Shown in pieces: positions 44,845 through 53,529 of a stretch of DNA of 64,000 bases. How positions within the stretch are numbered: the stretch's first letter is position 1; each line of letters opens with the position of its first letter. The position numbers and the translations under genes are program-made. The notes under the pieces are model-generated. The model was not told where the DNA came from, searched no databases, and saw only the letters and a list, made by a program, of their open reading frames with translations. The DNA comes from JBBWZH01 sp035544115 (lineage in GTDB: Bacteria; Actinomycetota; Actinomycetes; Mycobacteriales; CADCTP01): the NCBI GenBank assembly GCA_963714145.1, contig OY970235.1:4774001-4838000 (forward strand). The letters are read 5' to 3'.

Positions 44845-45711
44845 ATGGACGTCGGCGTCTACACCTTCGCCACCGACCGCGACATCGACCCCGGCGAGTT
44901 CGCCCGGGCCGTCGAGGACCGGGGCTTCGCCGCGCTGATGTTGACCGAGCACTCGCACATCCCCGCCGGCCGGGACACCCCGTACCCGGCCGCGTACGGC
45001 GGTGGTGTGCTGCCGGACTTCTACCGGCGCACGTACGACCCGTTCGTCGGGCTGAGCTTCGCCGCGGCGGCCACCACCCGGCTGCGGATCGGCACCGGCA
45101 TCTGCCTGGTGGCGCTGCGGGACCCGGTGCACACGGCCAAGGAGGTCGCCTCGCTGGACCGGCTGTCCGGCGGCCGGTTCGTCTTCGGTGTCGGGTTCGG
45201 CTGGAACGCCGACGAGTTCCGCACCCACGGTGTCCACTTCGGACAGCGGCACGCGATCGTGGCGGAGAAGGTCGCGCTGATGAAACAGCTGTGGACCGAG
45301 GACGTCGCCTCGTACGCCGGCGACCACGTCAACCTGCAGCCGAGCTGGGCCTGGCCGAAGCCGGTGACGCGGCCGCACCCGCCGGTCCACCTCGGCGGCA
45401 ACGGCCCGGTGACCATGCGGCACGCAGCCGCCTGGGCCGACTGCTGGTACCCGACGCCGCCGCTGGCGGACCCGACGCTGGCCCGGTCGATCCCGCGGTT
45501 CCGCGAGCTCGTCGCGGCGGCCGGCCGCGACCCCGACACGGTGCCGGTCGGGGTCGCACCGGCCACTGTGGACGCGCACCTGCTGGCGGCGTACGCGGCC
45601 AACGGCGTCGCGCACTGCAACGTCGCCGTCCTCGCGCCCAGCCGGGACGAGCTGCTCACCGCCCTCGACACCCTGGCCGCCGTGCGCGACGAGACCCTTG
45701 GCCGGCCGTAG
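44845..45711 (+). CDS. LLM-class (F420-dependent type) oxidoreductase
   Basis: A 288-residue luciferase-like monooxygenase-fold protein (MDVGVYTFATDRDIDPGEFARAVEDRGF, LTEHSHIP, LDRLSGGRFVFGVGFGWNADE, HLGGNGPVTMRHAAAWAD). The pattern fits actinobacterial F420-dependent members. ATG 44845 opens directly with the first beta strand. It is divergent from the lactonase-like gene and lies downstream of two operator-like palindromes. Confidence 0.9.
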   Translation: MDVGVYTFATDRDIDPGEFARAVEDRGFAALMLTEHSHIPAGRDTPYPAAYGGGVLPDFYRRTYDPFVGLSFAAAATTRLRIGTGICLVALRDPVHTAKEVASLDRLSGGRFVFGVGFGWNADEFRTHGVHFGQRHAIVAEKVALMKQLWTEDVASYAGDHVNLQPSWAWPKPVTRPHPPVHLGGNGPVTMRHAAAWADCWYPTPPLADPTLARSIPRFRELVAAAGRDPDTVPVGVAPATVDAHLLAAYAANGVAHCNVAVLAPSRDELLTALDTLAAVRDETLGRP

Positions 45712-45802
45712 CGGTACGGCTACCGCCGCCGGGCCGCGGCTCCAACACCCGCCACCCAGGTAGAGGTTCCGTCGGCGGCTGCGTAACCGATACGTGCTGG
45801 CC

Positions 45803-46342
45803 TCACCCGCGCCGCTTGATCCTGACGATGTTCCGGACGATGGCGACTGAGCCCGCCCCCAAGATCACGGCGACGACGGCGTACCCCCACGGCACGATGT
45901 AGTCCGGCCCGCGGCCCGCGTCGGCGACGTTGTCGGCCGGCTTGGCGGGGTCGTACACCACGCTCGTCCGGTCGCCCACCTGCGGCACCGGCCGCCAGTA
46001 GATGTTGTCGACCTCGGCCGTGACCTGGCGGCCGTCGCGCGTCGTGAACTCGGCGACGACGTAGTCGCGCCCCCGGCCGAAGCCGTGGTGCACCTTGACG
46101 ATCACCCCGTCGGCATACACACCGTGGTCGCGCAGCGCCCGCGCGTCCAGGAAGTCGGATACGACGCCCCCAGCCAGCAGGAGCGTGAACGCAATCAGCA
46201 GCGTTCCCACCACCGACGCGCCTATCAGCTCGGCCCGCGAACTCCGCCAGCGCGGCGGCTGCCGGCGGGGTCTGGGGTTGAGGTTGGGGCGCCGGGCCCG
46301 CGGATGCCTGATCTTGCGCGAGTGCCGACGCTTGCGCTGCAT
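45803..46342 (-). CDS. DUF3592-type membrane protein
   Basis: The 179-residue product has a strongly basic N-terminus (KRRHSRKIRHPRARRP), a transmembrane helix (VVGTLLIAFTLLLAGGVV), a soluble domain of the DUF3592 kind (ADGVIVKVHHGFGRGRDYVVAEF, VGDRTSVVYDP) and a second C-terminal helix. GAGGCACG precedes ATG 46342. The function of the family is not known. Confidence 0.78.
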   Translation of the reverse strand: MQRKRRHSRKIRHPRARRPNLNPRPRRQPPRWRSSRAELIGASVVGTLLIAFTLLLAGGVVSDFLDARALRDHGVYADGVIVKVHHGFGRGRDYVVAEFTTRDGRQVTAEVDNIYWRPVPQVGDRTSVVYDPAKPADNVADAGRGPDYIVPWGYAVVAVILGAGSVAIVRNIVRIKRRG

Positions 46343-46678
46343 CGTGCCTCAGCCCGCGGTGCCGCCGCGGCGGCCGGCGGCCAACGCCCCGGTCCGGCGC
46401 CCGAACGCGACCGACCTGGACAGCGGGACAGCGGCGGCCAGCACCAGGCCAGCGTAGCCAACCGATCGGGCCGGCCGGGCCGTCGCGGCGCCGGTCGGCC
46501 AGGATCCCGCCCGAACGAGCAGAGCAGGATGCGGTCAGCCGTCGCGGCTGGGAACTGCGAGGGTTGGCCGCGCACCGCGCCTTCGGCGTGGCGCCGATCA
46601 GCTTCGCCGACTTCGCCCGCCGGCAAGCGGACGAGTTCTCCCCCGTCGAACCGGACCGGACGGTGATCCGCCGCGGGA
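46343..46678. other. Intergenic with possible NmrA-like C-terminal remnant
   Basis: About 336 bases without an intact gene. On the plus strand from about 46549 a frame reads RAFGVAPISFADFARRQADE, similar to the ends of NmrA-type NAD(P)-binding proteins. It lacks everything upstream and runs into the antisense of the next gene. At most it is a remnant. Confidence 0.25.
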
Positions 46679-47758
46679 CTACCTGCGGAGTTTCGCGAAC
46701 AGGTTGACCACGTCGCGGTTGAGGCGCTGGTGCAGCGGGCTGCCGCCCTGGCCGAGCAACTCCATGCTGCGGGTGAGGTTCTGCTGGATCTCGGCGAGCG
46801 ACACGCCGGGTGGTCGGAGGTCGTCGCGCAGGTAGAAGGTCCACAGCAGCTCGACGTAACGCGGGTGCAGGGCGGTATCGCGGCTCGCGCCGATCATTTG
46901 GACGACCGCTGCGAGGACGTCCTCGGGGTCCATGCCGGGGCGGAGCCGGTGCCGTACGGCCTCCTCGGTCAGGCTGACGTTGGCCCGGAAGTCGCTCGCC
47001 TCGACCTTGTCGTTGGCGATCTTGAGGAACTGGGACGCGGTGACGTACCTGGCCTGGCGGGCGCACGAGCCGGCCTTCCCGCTCTTGCCGATGAGCAGGA
47101 AGTCCAGGTACCGCTCGGCGTTCGGGTCGAGGCCGAGCCCGGGGCCGTCGGTGATGCGGATCGTCCGGTTCTGGCCGGCGCAGTCCTTCGGGTTGCGGCG
47201 CTGCCGGACGTACTGCAGGTACTCCTCGGTGATGAACCTGAAGCCCGAGACGTTCTTCCGGAGGTGGTCCAGTTCCTCGGCCGTGTAGCTGGTCAGGTCC
47301 GTCTTCATCGCCGAGCCGCTGCCGTACTCGTTGCGGGCCCGGATCTCGGCCGCGAGCTCCCGCTCCACGTTGGCGAACACGTTCGACCACGTGTCTGGCT
47401 TGTCACCCTGGACCCGCGAGCTGTAGACGCGGTTGGTCTTCTCCCACCACTCCACCTCGCACTCGCCCTCCTTGGCGCTGGCGTGGTAGGAGACGTCCAT
47501 CACGAAGTCGAAGTCGTGCGCCCGCTTGTCCACGCTGGGCTTGATGTTCTCCACCCGCACGTCCTCGACGCAGCAGTTGCAGGCCCGCTGCACGACCGGA
47601 GCTCGCCCGGCCAGCAGGCCCGTCACCGCGCGGTTGCCACCCGTCCGCTGCAGGGCGAGCAGCTCGTCCTGTGCCGGCGGGAGCTGCGCCGCCGCCCTGG
47701 CCGGCCTCCGGTACGCAGGTGAACTGTTCGTCGGTGCCACCCGCGCCCAGCACGTCAT
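46679..47758 (-). CDS. LQR..GN..VQR-leader protein, possible injection-system cargo
   Basis: About 359 residues. Residues 28-60 read ELLALQRTGGNRAV...APVVQRACNCC, the same leader type as the gene at the left edge. The rest (VSYHASAKEGECEVEWWEK, FLLIGKSGKAGSCARQ, LHPRYVELLWTFYL) is soluble with scattered cysteines and no recognised domain. ATG 47758 is chosen because GTGGGGACC precedes it; the frame is open to 47911. No sheath, tube or AAA genes of an injection system lie in the window. Confidence 0.7.
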   Translation of the reverse strand: MTCWARVAPTNSSPAYRRPARAAAQLPPAQDELLALQRTGGNRAVTGLLAGRAPVVQRACNCCVEDVRVENIKPSVDKRAHDFDFVMDVSYHASAKEGECEVEWWEKTNRVYSSRVQGDKPDTWSNVFANVERELAAEIRARNEYGSGSAMKTDLTSYTAEELDHLRKNVSGFRFITEEYLQYVRQRRNPKDCAGQNRTIRITDGPGLGLDPNAERYLDFLLIGKSGKAGSCARQARYVTASQFLKIANDKVEASDFRANVSLTEEAVRHRLRPGMDPEDVLAAVVQMIGASRDTALHPRYVELLWTFYLRDDLRPPGVSLAEIQQNLTRSMELLGQGGSPLHQRLNRDVVNLFAKLRR

Positions 47759-47883
47759 GGTCCCCACGCTATTCAGTGCCGGACCCGATGTCTGCCCGGA
47801 CGGCCAAGCTTTTCGGGACGGCGCCGCCGGACGGACTTGCGTCGGCTCGGAACCCGGCGAGTCATCGAAGGCCGGTGCACCTG

Positions 47884-48155
47884 TCAGTGGGTGGCGTTGC
47901 CGGAGTCCCATGCCCAGACCGCGATGCCCACCCGGTTGCTGACCCCGAGTTTGCGTTGGACGGCGGCGACGTGGTTCTTGACGGTGCCCGCGGAGAGGAA
48001 CAGCGTGGCGGCGATCTCGGCGTTGGTCCGGCCGTCGGCGACCAGCCGGGCGACCTGCCGTTCCCGCTCGGTGAGCCGCACCTCGTGGTCCGGACGGGGT
48101 GCCGGTGTCGGGGCGGTGAGATCACGCAACAGCCGCAGGAGCGCGGGCACGTCCC
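47884..48155 (-). pseudogene. 5'-truncated LuxR-family regulator (HTH domain only)
   Basis: It encodes a complete GerE/LuxR helix-turn-helix (LTERERQVARLVADGRTNAE, LSAGTVKNHVAAVQRKLGV) with a normal C-terminus but no receiver or sensor domain. The homologous sequence stops near 48155, where an oppositely oriented gene fragment begins. Confidence 0.75.
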
Positions 48156-48159
48156 CGGC

Positions 48160-48525
48160 TGGGGATCGCTCTACCTGATCGGGCTCAGCGTGGTCAGCGA
48201 GGCCTGCGCGCTGCTCACGCTCGGGTTCATCCGTCCCTGGGGCGTCGTCTACCCCCGCTGGCTGCCCGGCCTCGGCGGCCGCCGGGTACCGCCGGCAGTG
48301 GCGATCGTCCCGGCCACACTGGCGGCCCTGCTGCTGACACTCGTCAGCGTGCAGGTCTGTCTGGCCACCGACCAAGGCTTTCAGGCCGATCCCGAGCCGG
48401 GCTTCCCGACCGGCGTCGCGGCCCTCGTCATGCTCGCCTGCTACCTCCCGCTCCTGGTCTGGGGACCGCTCCTGGCGGCCGCCACCATCGGCTACTGCCT
48501 GCGGGTCCGCCGGCTGCGTGACTGA
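48160..48525 (+). pseudogene. 5'-truncated integral membrane protein
   Basis: The frame reads WGSLYLIGLSVVSEACALL, LTLGFIRPWGVVYPRWLPG, three further hydrophobic segments and a basic end (CLRVRRLRD). It looks like the last 120 residues of a larger membrane protein. No start codon or ribosome-binding site lies upstream, and it abuts the LuxR fragment head to head. Confidence 0.6.
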
Positions 48526-48535
48526 TGGCTTGGAC

Positions 48536-48841
48536 ATGAGTGGCAAGAAACTGTGGCATCGTGACGACCTGGATCTTGGGACTGCGACCGGCTCGGCCTG
48601 CCAGCAGAACGCGGATGCGTCCATACCCGTTGTAGGCGATGTAATTTGGGCCCAGCAAAGCGGTCGCGAAATTCTACTTTCGACTGGCGACGGAAGGCCC
48701 ATCTGGATTGCCGCTGGTCACACCGTATTGGCTGCAACCCCCAACAACGCCGTGGTTGCTGATCTCAAGCGCGACCGGCTGCTCTTGATCGATCTTTCAA
48801 CGGGGAGTTGCAGTGATCGCACCCGAAGGCATAGTGATTGA
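48536..48841 (+). pseudogene. Beta-propeller-like fragment, low GC
   Basis: The ORF reads MSGKKLWHRDDLDLG, QSGREILLSTGDGRPIWIA and VVADLKRDRLLLIDLSTG, which resemble PQQ-like propeller blades. It is about 100 residues, too short for a propeller, and clearly less GC-rich than its surroundings, suggesting transferred DNA cut on both sides. Confidence 0.45.
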
Positions 48842-48842
48842 G

Positions 48843-48981
48843 ATGCGGGTGCCAGCTCGGCGACCCGCAGCGGCCGGACCTCGGCGCCGGTTGAGGCGAC
48901 GCCCTCGGTGATGGCCTGTGCGAATGCGGGCGAGTGCCTGTCGCGCTGTAGTAGATGACAGATGGCGACCTTCTCGGTCAT
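48843..48981 (-). pseudogene. 3'-truncated flavodoxin/NAD(P)H oxidoreductase start
   Basis: From ATG 48981 it reads MTEKVAICHLLQRDRHSPAF, AQAITEGVASTGAEVRPLRV. This is the first strand and helix of a WrbA-like flavodoxin fold. Similarity is lost at about 48843, where the propeller fragment ends. It diverges from the MarR gene, the usual arrangement for a MarR target, and faces the double operator. Confidence 0.5.
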
Positions 48982-49011
48982 GTCGGCCTGCCTGGGTTTG
49001 ACGCGCAGTCA

Positions 49012-49039
49012 GTTATGCGCATAACGTTATGCACGTAAC
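49012..49039. promoter_or_regulatory. Two abutting MarR-type operators
   Basis: GTTATGCGCATAAC (perfect palindrome, 49012-49025) is followed without a gap by GTTATGCACGTAAC (one imperfect pair, 49026-49039). They lie between the divergent flavodoxin remnant and the MarR start at 49059, as expected for MarR autorepression and target control. Confidence 0.8.
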
Positions 49040-49058
49040 TAGTTCTGTGGGGAGAACC

Positions 49059-50033
49059 GTGGACTTCGAGCAAGCCGACAGCATCAACCAGGCCATCCGC
49101 CTGCTGAGCCTGCGCCATCGGGCCAGGGCCGCGGCCTTGCTGGCCCCGCTCGGCCTGCACCCTGGACAGGAGGCGTTCCTGCTCGAACTGGCCCGGACCG
49201 GTCCGATGATCCAGGCCCAGCTCAGCGAAGCGCTCGGCTGCGAACCGCCCAGTGTCACGCTCATGACCGGCAAGCTCGAGGCCTCCGGCCACATCCGCCG
49301 CACACCCGCCCCGTCTGACAAGCGCGCCAGCATCGTCGAACTCACCGACCGCGGCAACGCGCTCGCCGACCAGGTCAAGGACGTGTGGTGCGCTCTCGCG
49401 CGGGAGACCGTGACCGGCCTGCCCGCCGAAACCGTGGCGGAGCTACCCGGCATCCTGAACACGGTGACTGCCAACGTGGACACCAGGCGCCCCGACCGCC
49501 CGCACGCCCGCCGGCACGGTCCGGTCGCGCAATCGCGACGGGCCGGCCGTACTGGTCAGGGCGCGCCGATGACTGGCGACTACCAGCCGAGCGGGCTGGG
49601 CTTCGTGCGCGAGCATGTCGAGCAGGTCGTGCGTACCGGCAGGACCGACGGCGTCACGATGAAAGACCGGCCCGTGGTGCTGATGACCTACCGGGACGCC
49701 AAGACCGGCAAGATCCGCAAGACGCCGCTGATGCGGGTCGAACACAACAGCCGCTACGCGGCTGTCGCGTCCAATGGCGCCCAACCGACCAACCCGCAGT
49801 GGTACCCGAGCCTGCTCGCCGAGCCGGTCATCGAACTCCAGGACCGCACAGTGACCCGCCAGTACCGGGCGCGCGAAGTGTTCAGGGACGAGAAGGCCCT
49901 CTGGTGGCGCCGGGCGGTCGACGCCTTCCCGGACTACGCCGACTACCAGCGCACGATCGACCGGCAAATCCCGGTCCTCGTACTCGAACCAATCAGCCGG
50001 GCCACACCAGCCGATGACGGCACCGCGGCATAG
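49059..50033 (+). CDS. MarR regulator fused in frame to deazaflavin-dependent nitroreductase
   Basis: One ORF of 324 residues. Residues 1-140 are a MarR winged helix (AQLSEALGCEPPSVTLMTGKL, DKRASIVELTDRG). Residues 141-170 are an Arg-rich linker. Residues 171-318 are a DUF385/Ddn-type F420-dependent nitroreductase (RPVVLMTYRDAKTGKIRKTP, YPSLLAEPVIELQDR, YADYQRTIDRQIPVLVLEP). GTG 49059 follows GGGGAGA. ATG 49569, with AGGG upstream, could start the reductase separately. The linker looks like translated intergenic DNA, so the fusion may come from loss of the MarR stop. Confidence 0.82.
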   Translation: MDFEQADSINQAIRLLSLRHRARAAALLAPLGLHPGQEAFLLELARTGPMIQAQLSEALGCEPPSVTLMTGKLEASGHIRRTPAPSDKRASIVELTDRGNALADQVKDVWCALARETVTGLPAETVAELPGILNTVTANVDTRRPDRPHARRHGPVAQSRRAGRTGQGAPMTGDYQPSGLGFVREHVEQVVRTGRTDGVTMKDRPVVLMTYRDAKTGKIRKTPLMRVEHNSRYAAVASNGAQPTNPQWYPSLLAEPVIELQDRTVTRQYRAREVFRDEKALWWRRAVDAFPDYADYQRTIDRQIPVLVLEPISRATPADDGTAA

Positions 50034-50436
50034 CCGGCTCCCCTGGGCACTGTCGCCGCCGCTTGACAACGCCACAGAGACACCCCGCCTTGTCGACCAA
50101 CAGAATCCATGATCAAGTATCCGGTCGTGCCGCGATGACGGTGAGTACAGTCCTCTGCGTGGGCCTCGGGAGTGGCAAGACCGAGCATGCCGGTCCGCGG
50201 GACATCAGCCGCAAGGGTGGGCACTGGGGCTTCACCGAGGAGGCGAAGGCGCCTGGGCCAGTCGCGCCCGCCGAACCCGTCCGGGTGGACCGCCCGCACG
50301 GCCTCCTGGCCGATCCGGCGCCCACTCGATCGGGCCAGCCGCCGCAGCCTGCCGCCGCCCGGCCCGGGGCCGAACGTCGCTGACCGTTCCGGGCCGGGGC
50401 TGCGCGTGTTGACGCGGCCGGTCGGCGGCGGCGAGC
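50034..50436. other. Intergenic, nothing recognised
   Basis: About 400 bases. The only open frame (50063-50383) has no recognisable domain and shadow-like composition in its second half. No hairpin with a T-tract was found. Confidence 0.4.
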
Positions 50437-52371
50437 ATGCCGCGGGTGAGCGACGAGCCATCCTCGCCGAGCGATCAGGCCCGCCGGCAATTCCTGAGCC
50501 TGCTCGACGGCCCGTTCCGCGCGCACGCGCACGACTGCGTGTTCGAGTTCGGCCCGCTGCCGTCGTACCCGGGCCTCGGGCTGAAGGTCTTCGTGCCGGG
50601 CCGGCCCGGCTACGTCAGCGTGATGCCGGTCTCGCTCCGGCCCGACGTGAAGTCCTGGGGCGACCCGTTCCCCGGGGACGGCGTGCCGCACTGGCAGCTG
50701 ACCGGGCACGGCGCGGACGGGCAGCCCGGCGAGGACGTCTTCTCCTGCCGGATCGAGGTGGTGGCCGACGCGTTCGGCACCTGGCTCGGGCTGGCCGGCG
50801 GGCCGCCGTCGCTGCGGTGCCCACCGCCGGCGACCGACCACCTGGCCCGCATCCTCCAGGCGCCGCCGCCGCAGCCACCAGCGAGTCTGCAGGCCGCGGC
50901 GGTCGCGGTCGCGGCCGAGCTGCCGGCGGAGGAGCGGCGCCGGTTCGAGGCGGACCTCGCGGCGCTGGCGGTGCGGCGGATCGCCGGCCTGTTCCCGCGC
51001 GGCGACAACGGCCGGGTCGCGACCGGCGAGCGGGTCCTGCTCTGCTGCTACGGGCCGCAGGACTGCGGGCGCCGCCGGTGGCTGCACGTCGTCGCCCGGA
51101 GCGGGCAGCTGCAGCTCGCCGTCGAACCGCTCATCGGGGAGAACCACCGGCACCGGTGGGACCGGGCCCGCTGGATGTGGGACGCCCGGGTGGTGGTGCC
51201 GCCGCCGGCCGAGCGGTGGGGCGTCGCCGGTGATGAGCAGCGCGCCGGGCGGTCGCTGGAGCTGATCGACGCCGGTGACATCGCCGCCGCCCTGGCGCTG
51301 TACGGCGTCGGCGCGAGCGGCAGCGTGGCGCGGGTGCTGGCCGGTGAGCCGCTGTCGATGCACGAGGCGCAGTGGGCACCGCGCTGGGCGCAGGAGCTGC
51401 GGCGGGTGCTGTGGGAACTCGCGCCGTGGCGACTGGACAGCGCGGCGCCGGCCACCGCGAGCGGGGCGGCGCGGCTGATCACGTTCGGCGGCCAGCGCAG
51501 CGCCCGCAAGGCCGCGCTGGTACTCACCCGCGAGCCGGACCTCCGGCTGGCGATCCACTACACCGGCACGAACCGCCGGCTGCCCGGCATCGCGTTCGCC
51601 CGCCTGCTCGAACAGGATCTGGCCCGCTTCGGTCTCGCTGCCCCGCAGCTACCCGCGGAAACCGGCACCGCACCGGCGATCGCGCCGGCGGGCCCGGTTG
51701 ATGCCGGCAAGGTCGACAGGTACATCGGCGTGCTCACCGCGAAGCTGCGCCAGTTCGAGCACACCGACCGGGACGCGGCCATCGCGGCCGGCCGGAAACT
51801 GGACCCGGCGGTCGCCGGCGGGGTCCTCGCGGCGGCGATGGACGACCCCGACCCGCAGGTCCGCCGGCGCGCCCTCGACATCGCCGGGGAACTGCGCAAC
51901 CGCCCCTGCATCGGCGCGGCGATGGCCCGCCTCGACGACGACGACTGGCAGGTACGCCACGGCGCGGTACAGCACCTGCGCCGGGTCGGGCACGCCCCCG
52001 CGCTGGCGGTCGTCGCCCGGCGGATGCTCGCCGACCCCGCCGAGCACTACCTCGGCGCGCTCATGCTGCGCAGCTTCGGCGAGAAGCCGGGCGTGGCCGC
52101 GCTGCGGGTGCACCTGGCCGCCGACGACCCCGCCGTCCGGGCCGGCGCCTGCCTGACGATCGTGAAATTCGGTGGCAAAGCGCTGGCCCCGCTGCTCGCC
52201 GAGGCCGCCGCCGCCGACACCCCACAGGTCGCCGGCGCCGCACTGCGCGCCCTGGAAGTGATGGCCGTCCCCCAACTCGCCGACGCCTCGACCCGCGCCG
52301 CCGCCCGCCCCGACGCCGCCGACGTCGCCCGCGAACGCGCCCGCTTCGCCAGCTACCACCGGCAGACATGA
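50437..52371 (+). CDS. HEAT-repeat protein with unknown N-terminal domain
   Basis: The 644-residue product has about 420 N-terminal residues of unknown fold (rich in Trp/Arg, with LLCCYGPQDCGRRRWLHV). About 200 residues of HEAT-like repeats follow (MDDPDPQVRRRALDIAGEL, LDDDDWQVRHGAVQHLRRVG, AADDPAVRAGACLTIVKFGG). There is no signal peptide or membrane segment. HEAT scaffolds usually bind proteins. ATG 50437 and GTG 50446 are both possible starts. It stands alone on the plus strand. Confidence 0.75.
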   Translation: MPRVSDEPSSPSDQARRQFLSLLDGPFRAHAHDCVFEFGPLPSYPGLGLKVFVPGRPGYVSVMPVSLRPDVKSWGDPFPGDGVPHWQLTGHGADGQPGEDVFSCRIEVVADAFGTWLGLAGGPPSLRCPPPATDHLARILQAPPPQPPASLQAAAVAVAAELPAEERRRFEADLAALAVRRIAGLFPRGDNGRVATGERVLLCCYGPQDCGRRRWLHVVARSGQLQLAVEPLIGENHRHRWDRARWMWDARVVVPPPAERWGVAGDEQRAGRSLELIDAGDIAAALALYGVGASGSVARVLAGEPLSMHEAQWAPRWAQELRRVLWELAPWRLDSAAPATASGAARLITFGGQRSARKAALVLTREPDLRLAIHYTGTNRRLPGIAFARLLEQDLARFGLAAPQLPAETGTAPAIAPAGPVDAGKVDRYIGVLTAKLRQFEHTDRDAAIAAGRKLDPAVAGGVLAAAMDDPDPQVRRRALDIAGELRNRPCIGAAMARLDDDDWQVRHGAVQHLRRVGHAPALAVVARRMLADPAEHYLGALMLRSFGEKPGVAALRVHLAADDPAVRAGACLTIVKFGGKALAPLLAEAAAADTPQVAGAALRALEVMAVPQLADASTRAAARPDAADVARERARFASYHRQT

Positions 52372-52680
52372 TCTACCGCCACGTCACCGACAGCTACCCC
52401 GTCAACAGGCACCCGCCAGCCGGGCGCCCGATTCCGCGACAGCGCGGGCGACCTGACCGGCACCAGCCGGCCGCCACCCTGCCAGCGGGACGACGGCACG
52501 TGCGGCGGTGCGGAGGCCAGACCATGCGCGCCTCCACGCCTCCACGCCTCGACGAGCCGGTCGACGGTGGGTGGCGCGGTTCGCCGCCACCCGGATCACC
52601 GCCAGATCATCGCAAGGTTTCCGTCCAGTGCAGACACCTACGGTCGCCCGGCCACGCCAACTCCGATGCGGGAGGCAGCC
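52372..52680 (+). promoter_or_regulatory. Leader region with ECF-like promoter, duplicated at 13.4 kb
   Basis: AAGGTTTC (52614-52621), a 16-base spacer and CTACGGTC (52638-52645) lie 35 bases before the Tat-peptidase start. The same pair with the same spacing precedes the giant vWD gene. From about 52485 the sequence is nearly identical to the chimeric pseudogene; this copy has an extra CCTCCACG near 52540. No gene is seen in the rest. Confidence 0.65.
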
Positions 52681-53511
52681 ATGGAATCGTCCAATGTGGA
52701 CCCGTCACGCCGGCAGGTGCTGAAACTGAGCGGGGCCGCGCTCGGCCTGGCCGGCGCCGCCGCGGCCGGGCTCAACGTGGTGGGCACGCGGTCGGCGCAA
52801 GCCCACGGCACGATCGTGTCGCACAGCGAGATCGCGAACCAGCCGACCGTCTACTACGACGAGGTGAACCCGGCGCGCCGATCGTCGTTCGGCTACAACC
52901 CGACGTTCTACAGCCAGCTCGAGACGTGGGTCCAGTTCTGGATCAACAACACCCCGGTCGGCTGGACGCCGGAAATGGAGATCTGGAGCCTCGGCGCGCA
53001 CAACGACCGGGGCAGTGCGGCGCACGACGCCGGCCGCGGGTTCGACCTCAGCCGGCTCCGGCCGCACGTCAACGGGGTGTGGACCTGGGGGTTCGAGACC
53101 TTCGACATCTGGGACAACCGGACCGGGTCGGCGCTCATCACGGCGCGGAAGCGGTACTTCGCCACCGCGGCAAGCCTGCACTACCACTTCCGGAATGTGC
53201 TGACCTACCTCTACAACTCCGACCACCACAGCCACATCCACATCGACAACCTGGACTACGGCACACCCGGCGCCGCACGGTTCGTCACCAGCTCCGAGGC
53301 CCAGGTGCAACACCTGCAGGCCTGCCTCAACTACGTCTGGGGCTACCCGACGAACATCGACGGCGTCTGGGGGCCACAGACCGCGAACAACTCCACCACG
53401 CTGATCCGCCGCCTCGGCGGGTCCGGCACCCTGCTACAGCACCCGGACGCCAACTGGCGGGGGATCAACCACGCCACCATGCGGTTCGGGTACGGCACGC
53501 AGAACTACTGA
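52681..53511 (+). CDS. Tat-exported M15-like peptidase with C-terminal peptidoglycan-binding domain
   Basis: The 276-residue product has a twin-arginine signal (PSRRQVLKLSGAALGLAGA). An extensin-like/M15 domain carries zinc-ligand candidates in AAHDAGRGFDLSRL and HHSHIHIDNLD. The last about 70 residues resemble peptidoglycan-binding domain 1 (VQHLQACLNYVWGYPTNIDG, WGPQTANN). It is probably a secreted carboxypeptidase or amidase acting on cell wall. GGGAGGC precedes ATG 52681. Its 5' end is duplicated in the pseudogene at 13.4 kb. Confidence 0.85.
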   Translation: MESSNVDPSRRQVLKLSGAALGLAGAAAAGLNVVGTRSAQAHGTIVSHSEIANQPTVYYDEVNPARRSSFGYNPTFYSQLETWVQFWINNTPVGWTPEMEIWSLGAHNDRGSAAHDAGRGFDLSRLRPHVNGVWTWGFETFDIWDNRTGSALITARKRYFATAASLHYHFRNVLTYLYNSDHHSHIHIDNLDYGTPGAARFVTSSEAQVQHLQACLNYVWGYPTNIDGVWGPQTANNSTTLIRRLGGSGTLLQHPDANWRGINHATMRFGYGTQNY

Positions 53512-53529
53512 TCCGCGGCGCGGTCGTTC

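Noticed and set aside
46549..46707. NmrA-type oxidoreductase gene
   Set aside because: Only a C-terminal-like stretch of about 30 residues; no Rossmann motif or start; listed only as a possible remnant.
50063..50383. Possible gene or transposase fragment before the HEAT-repeat gene
   Set aside because: No DDE or other recognisable motif; composition fits chance.
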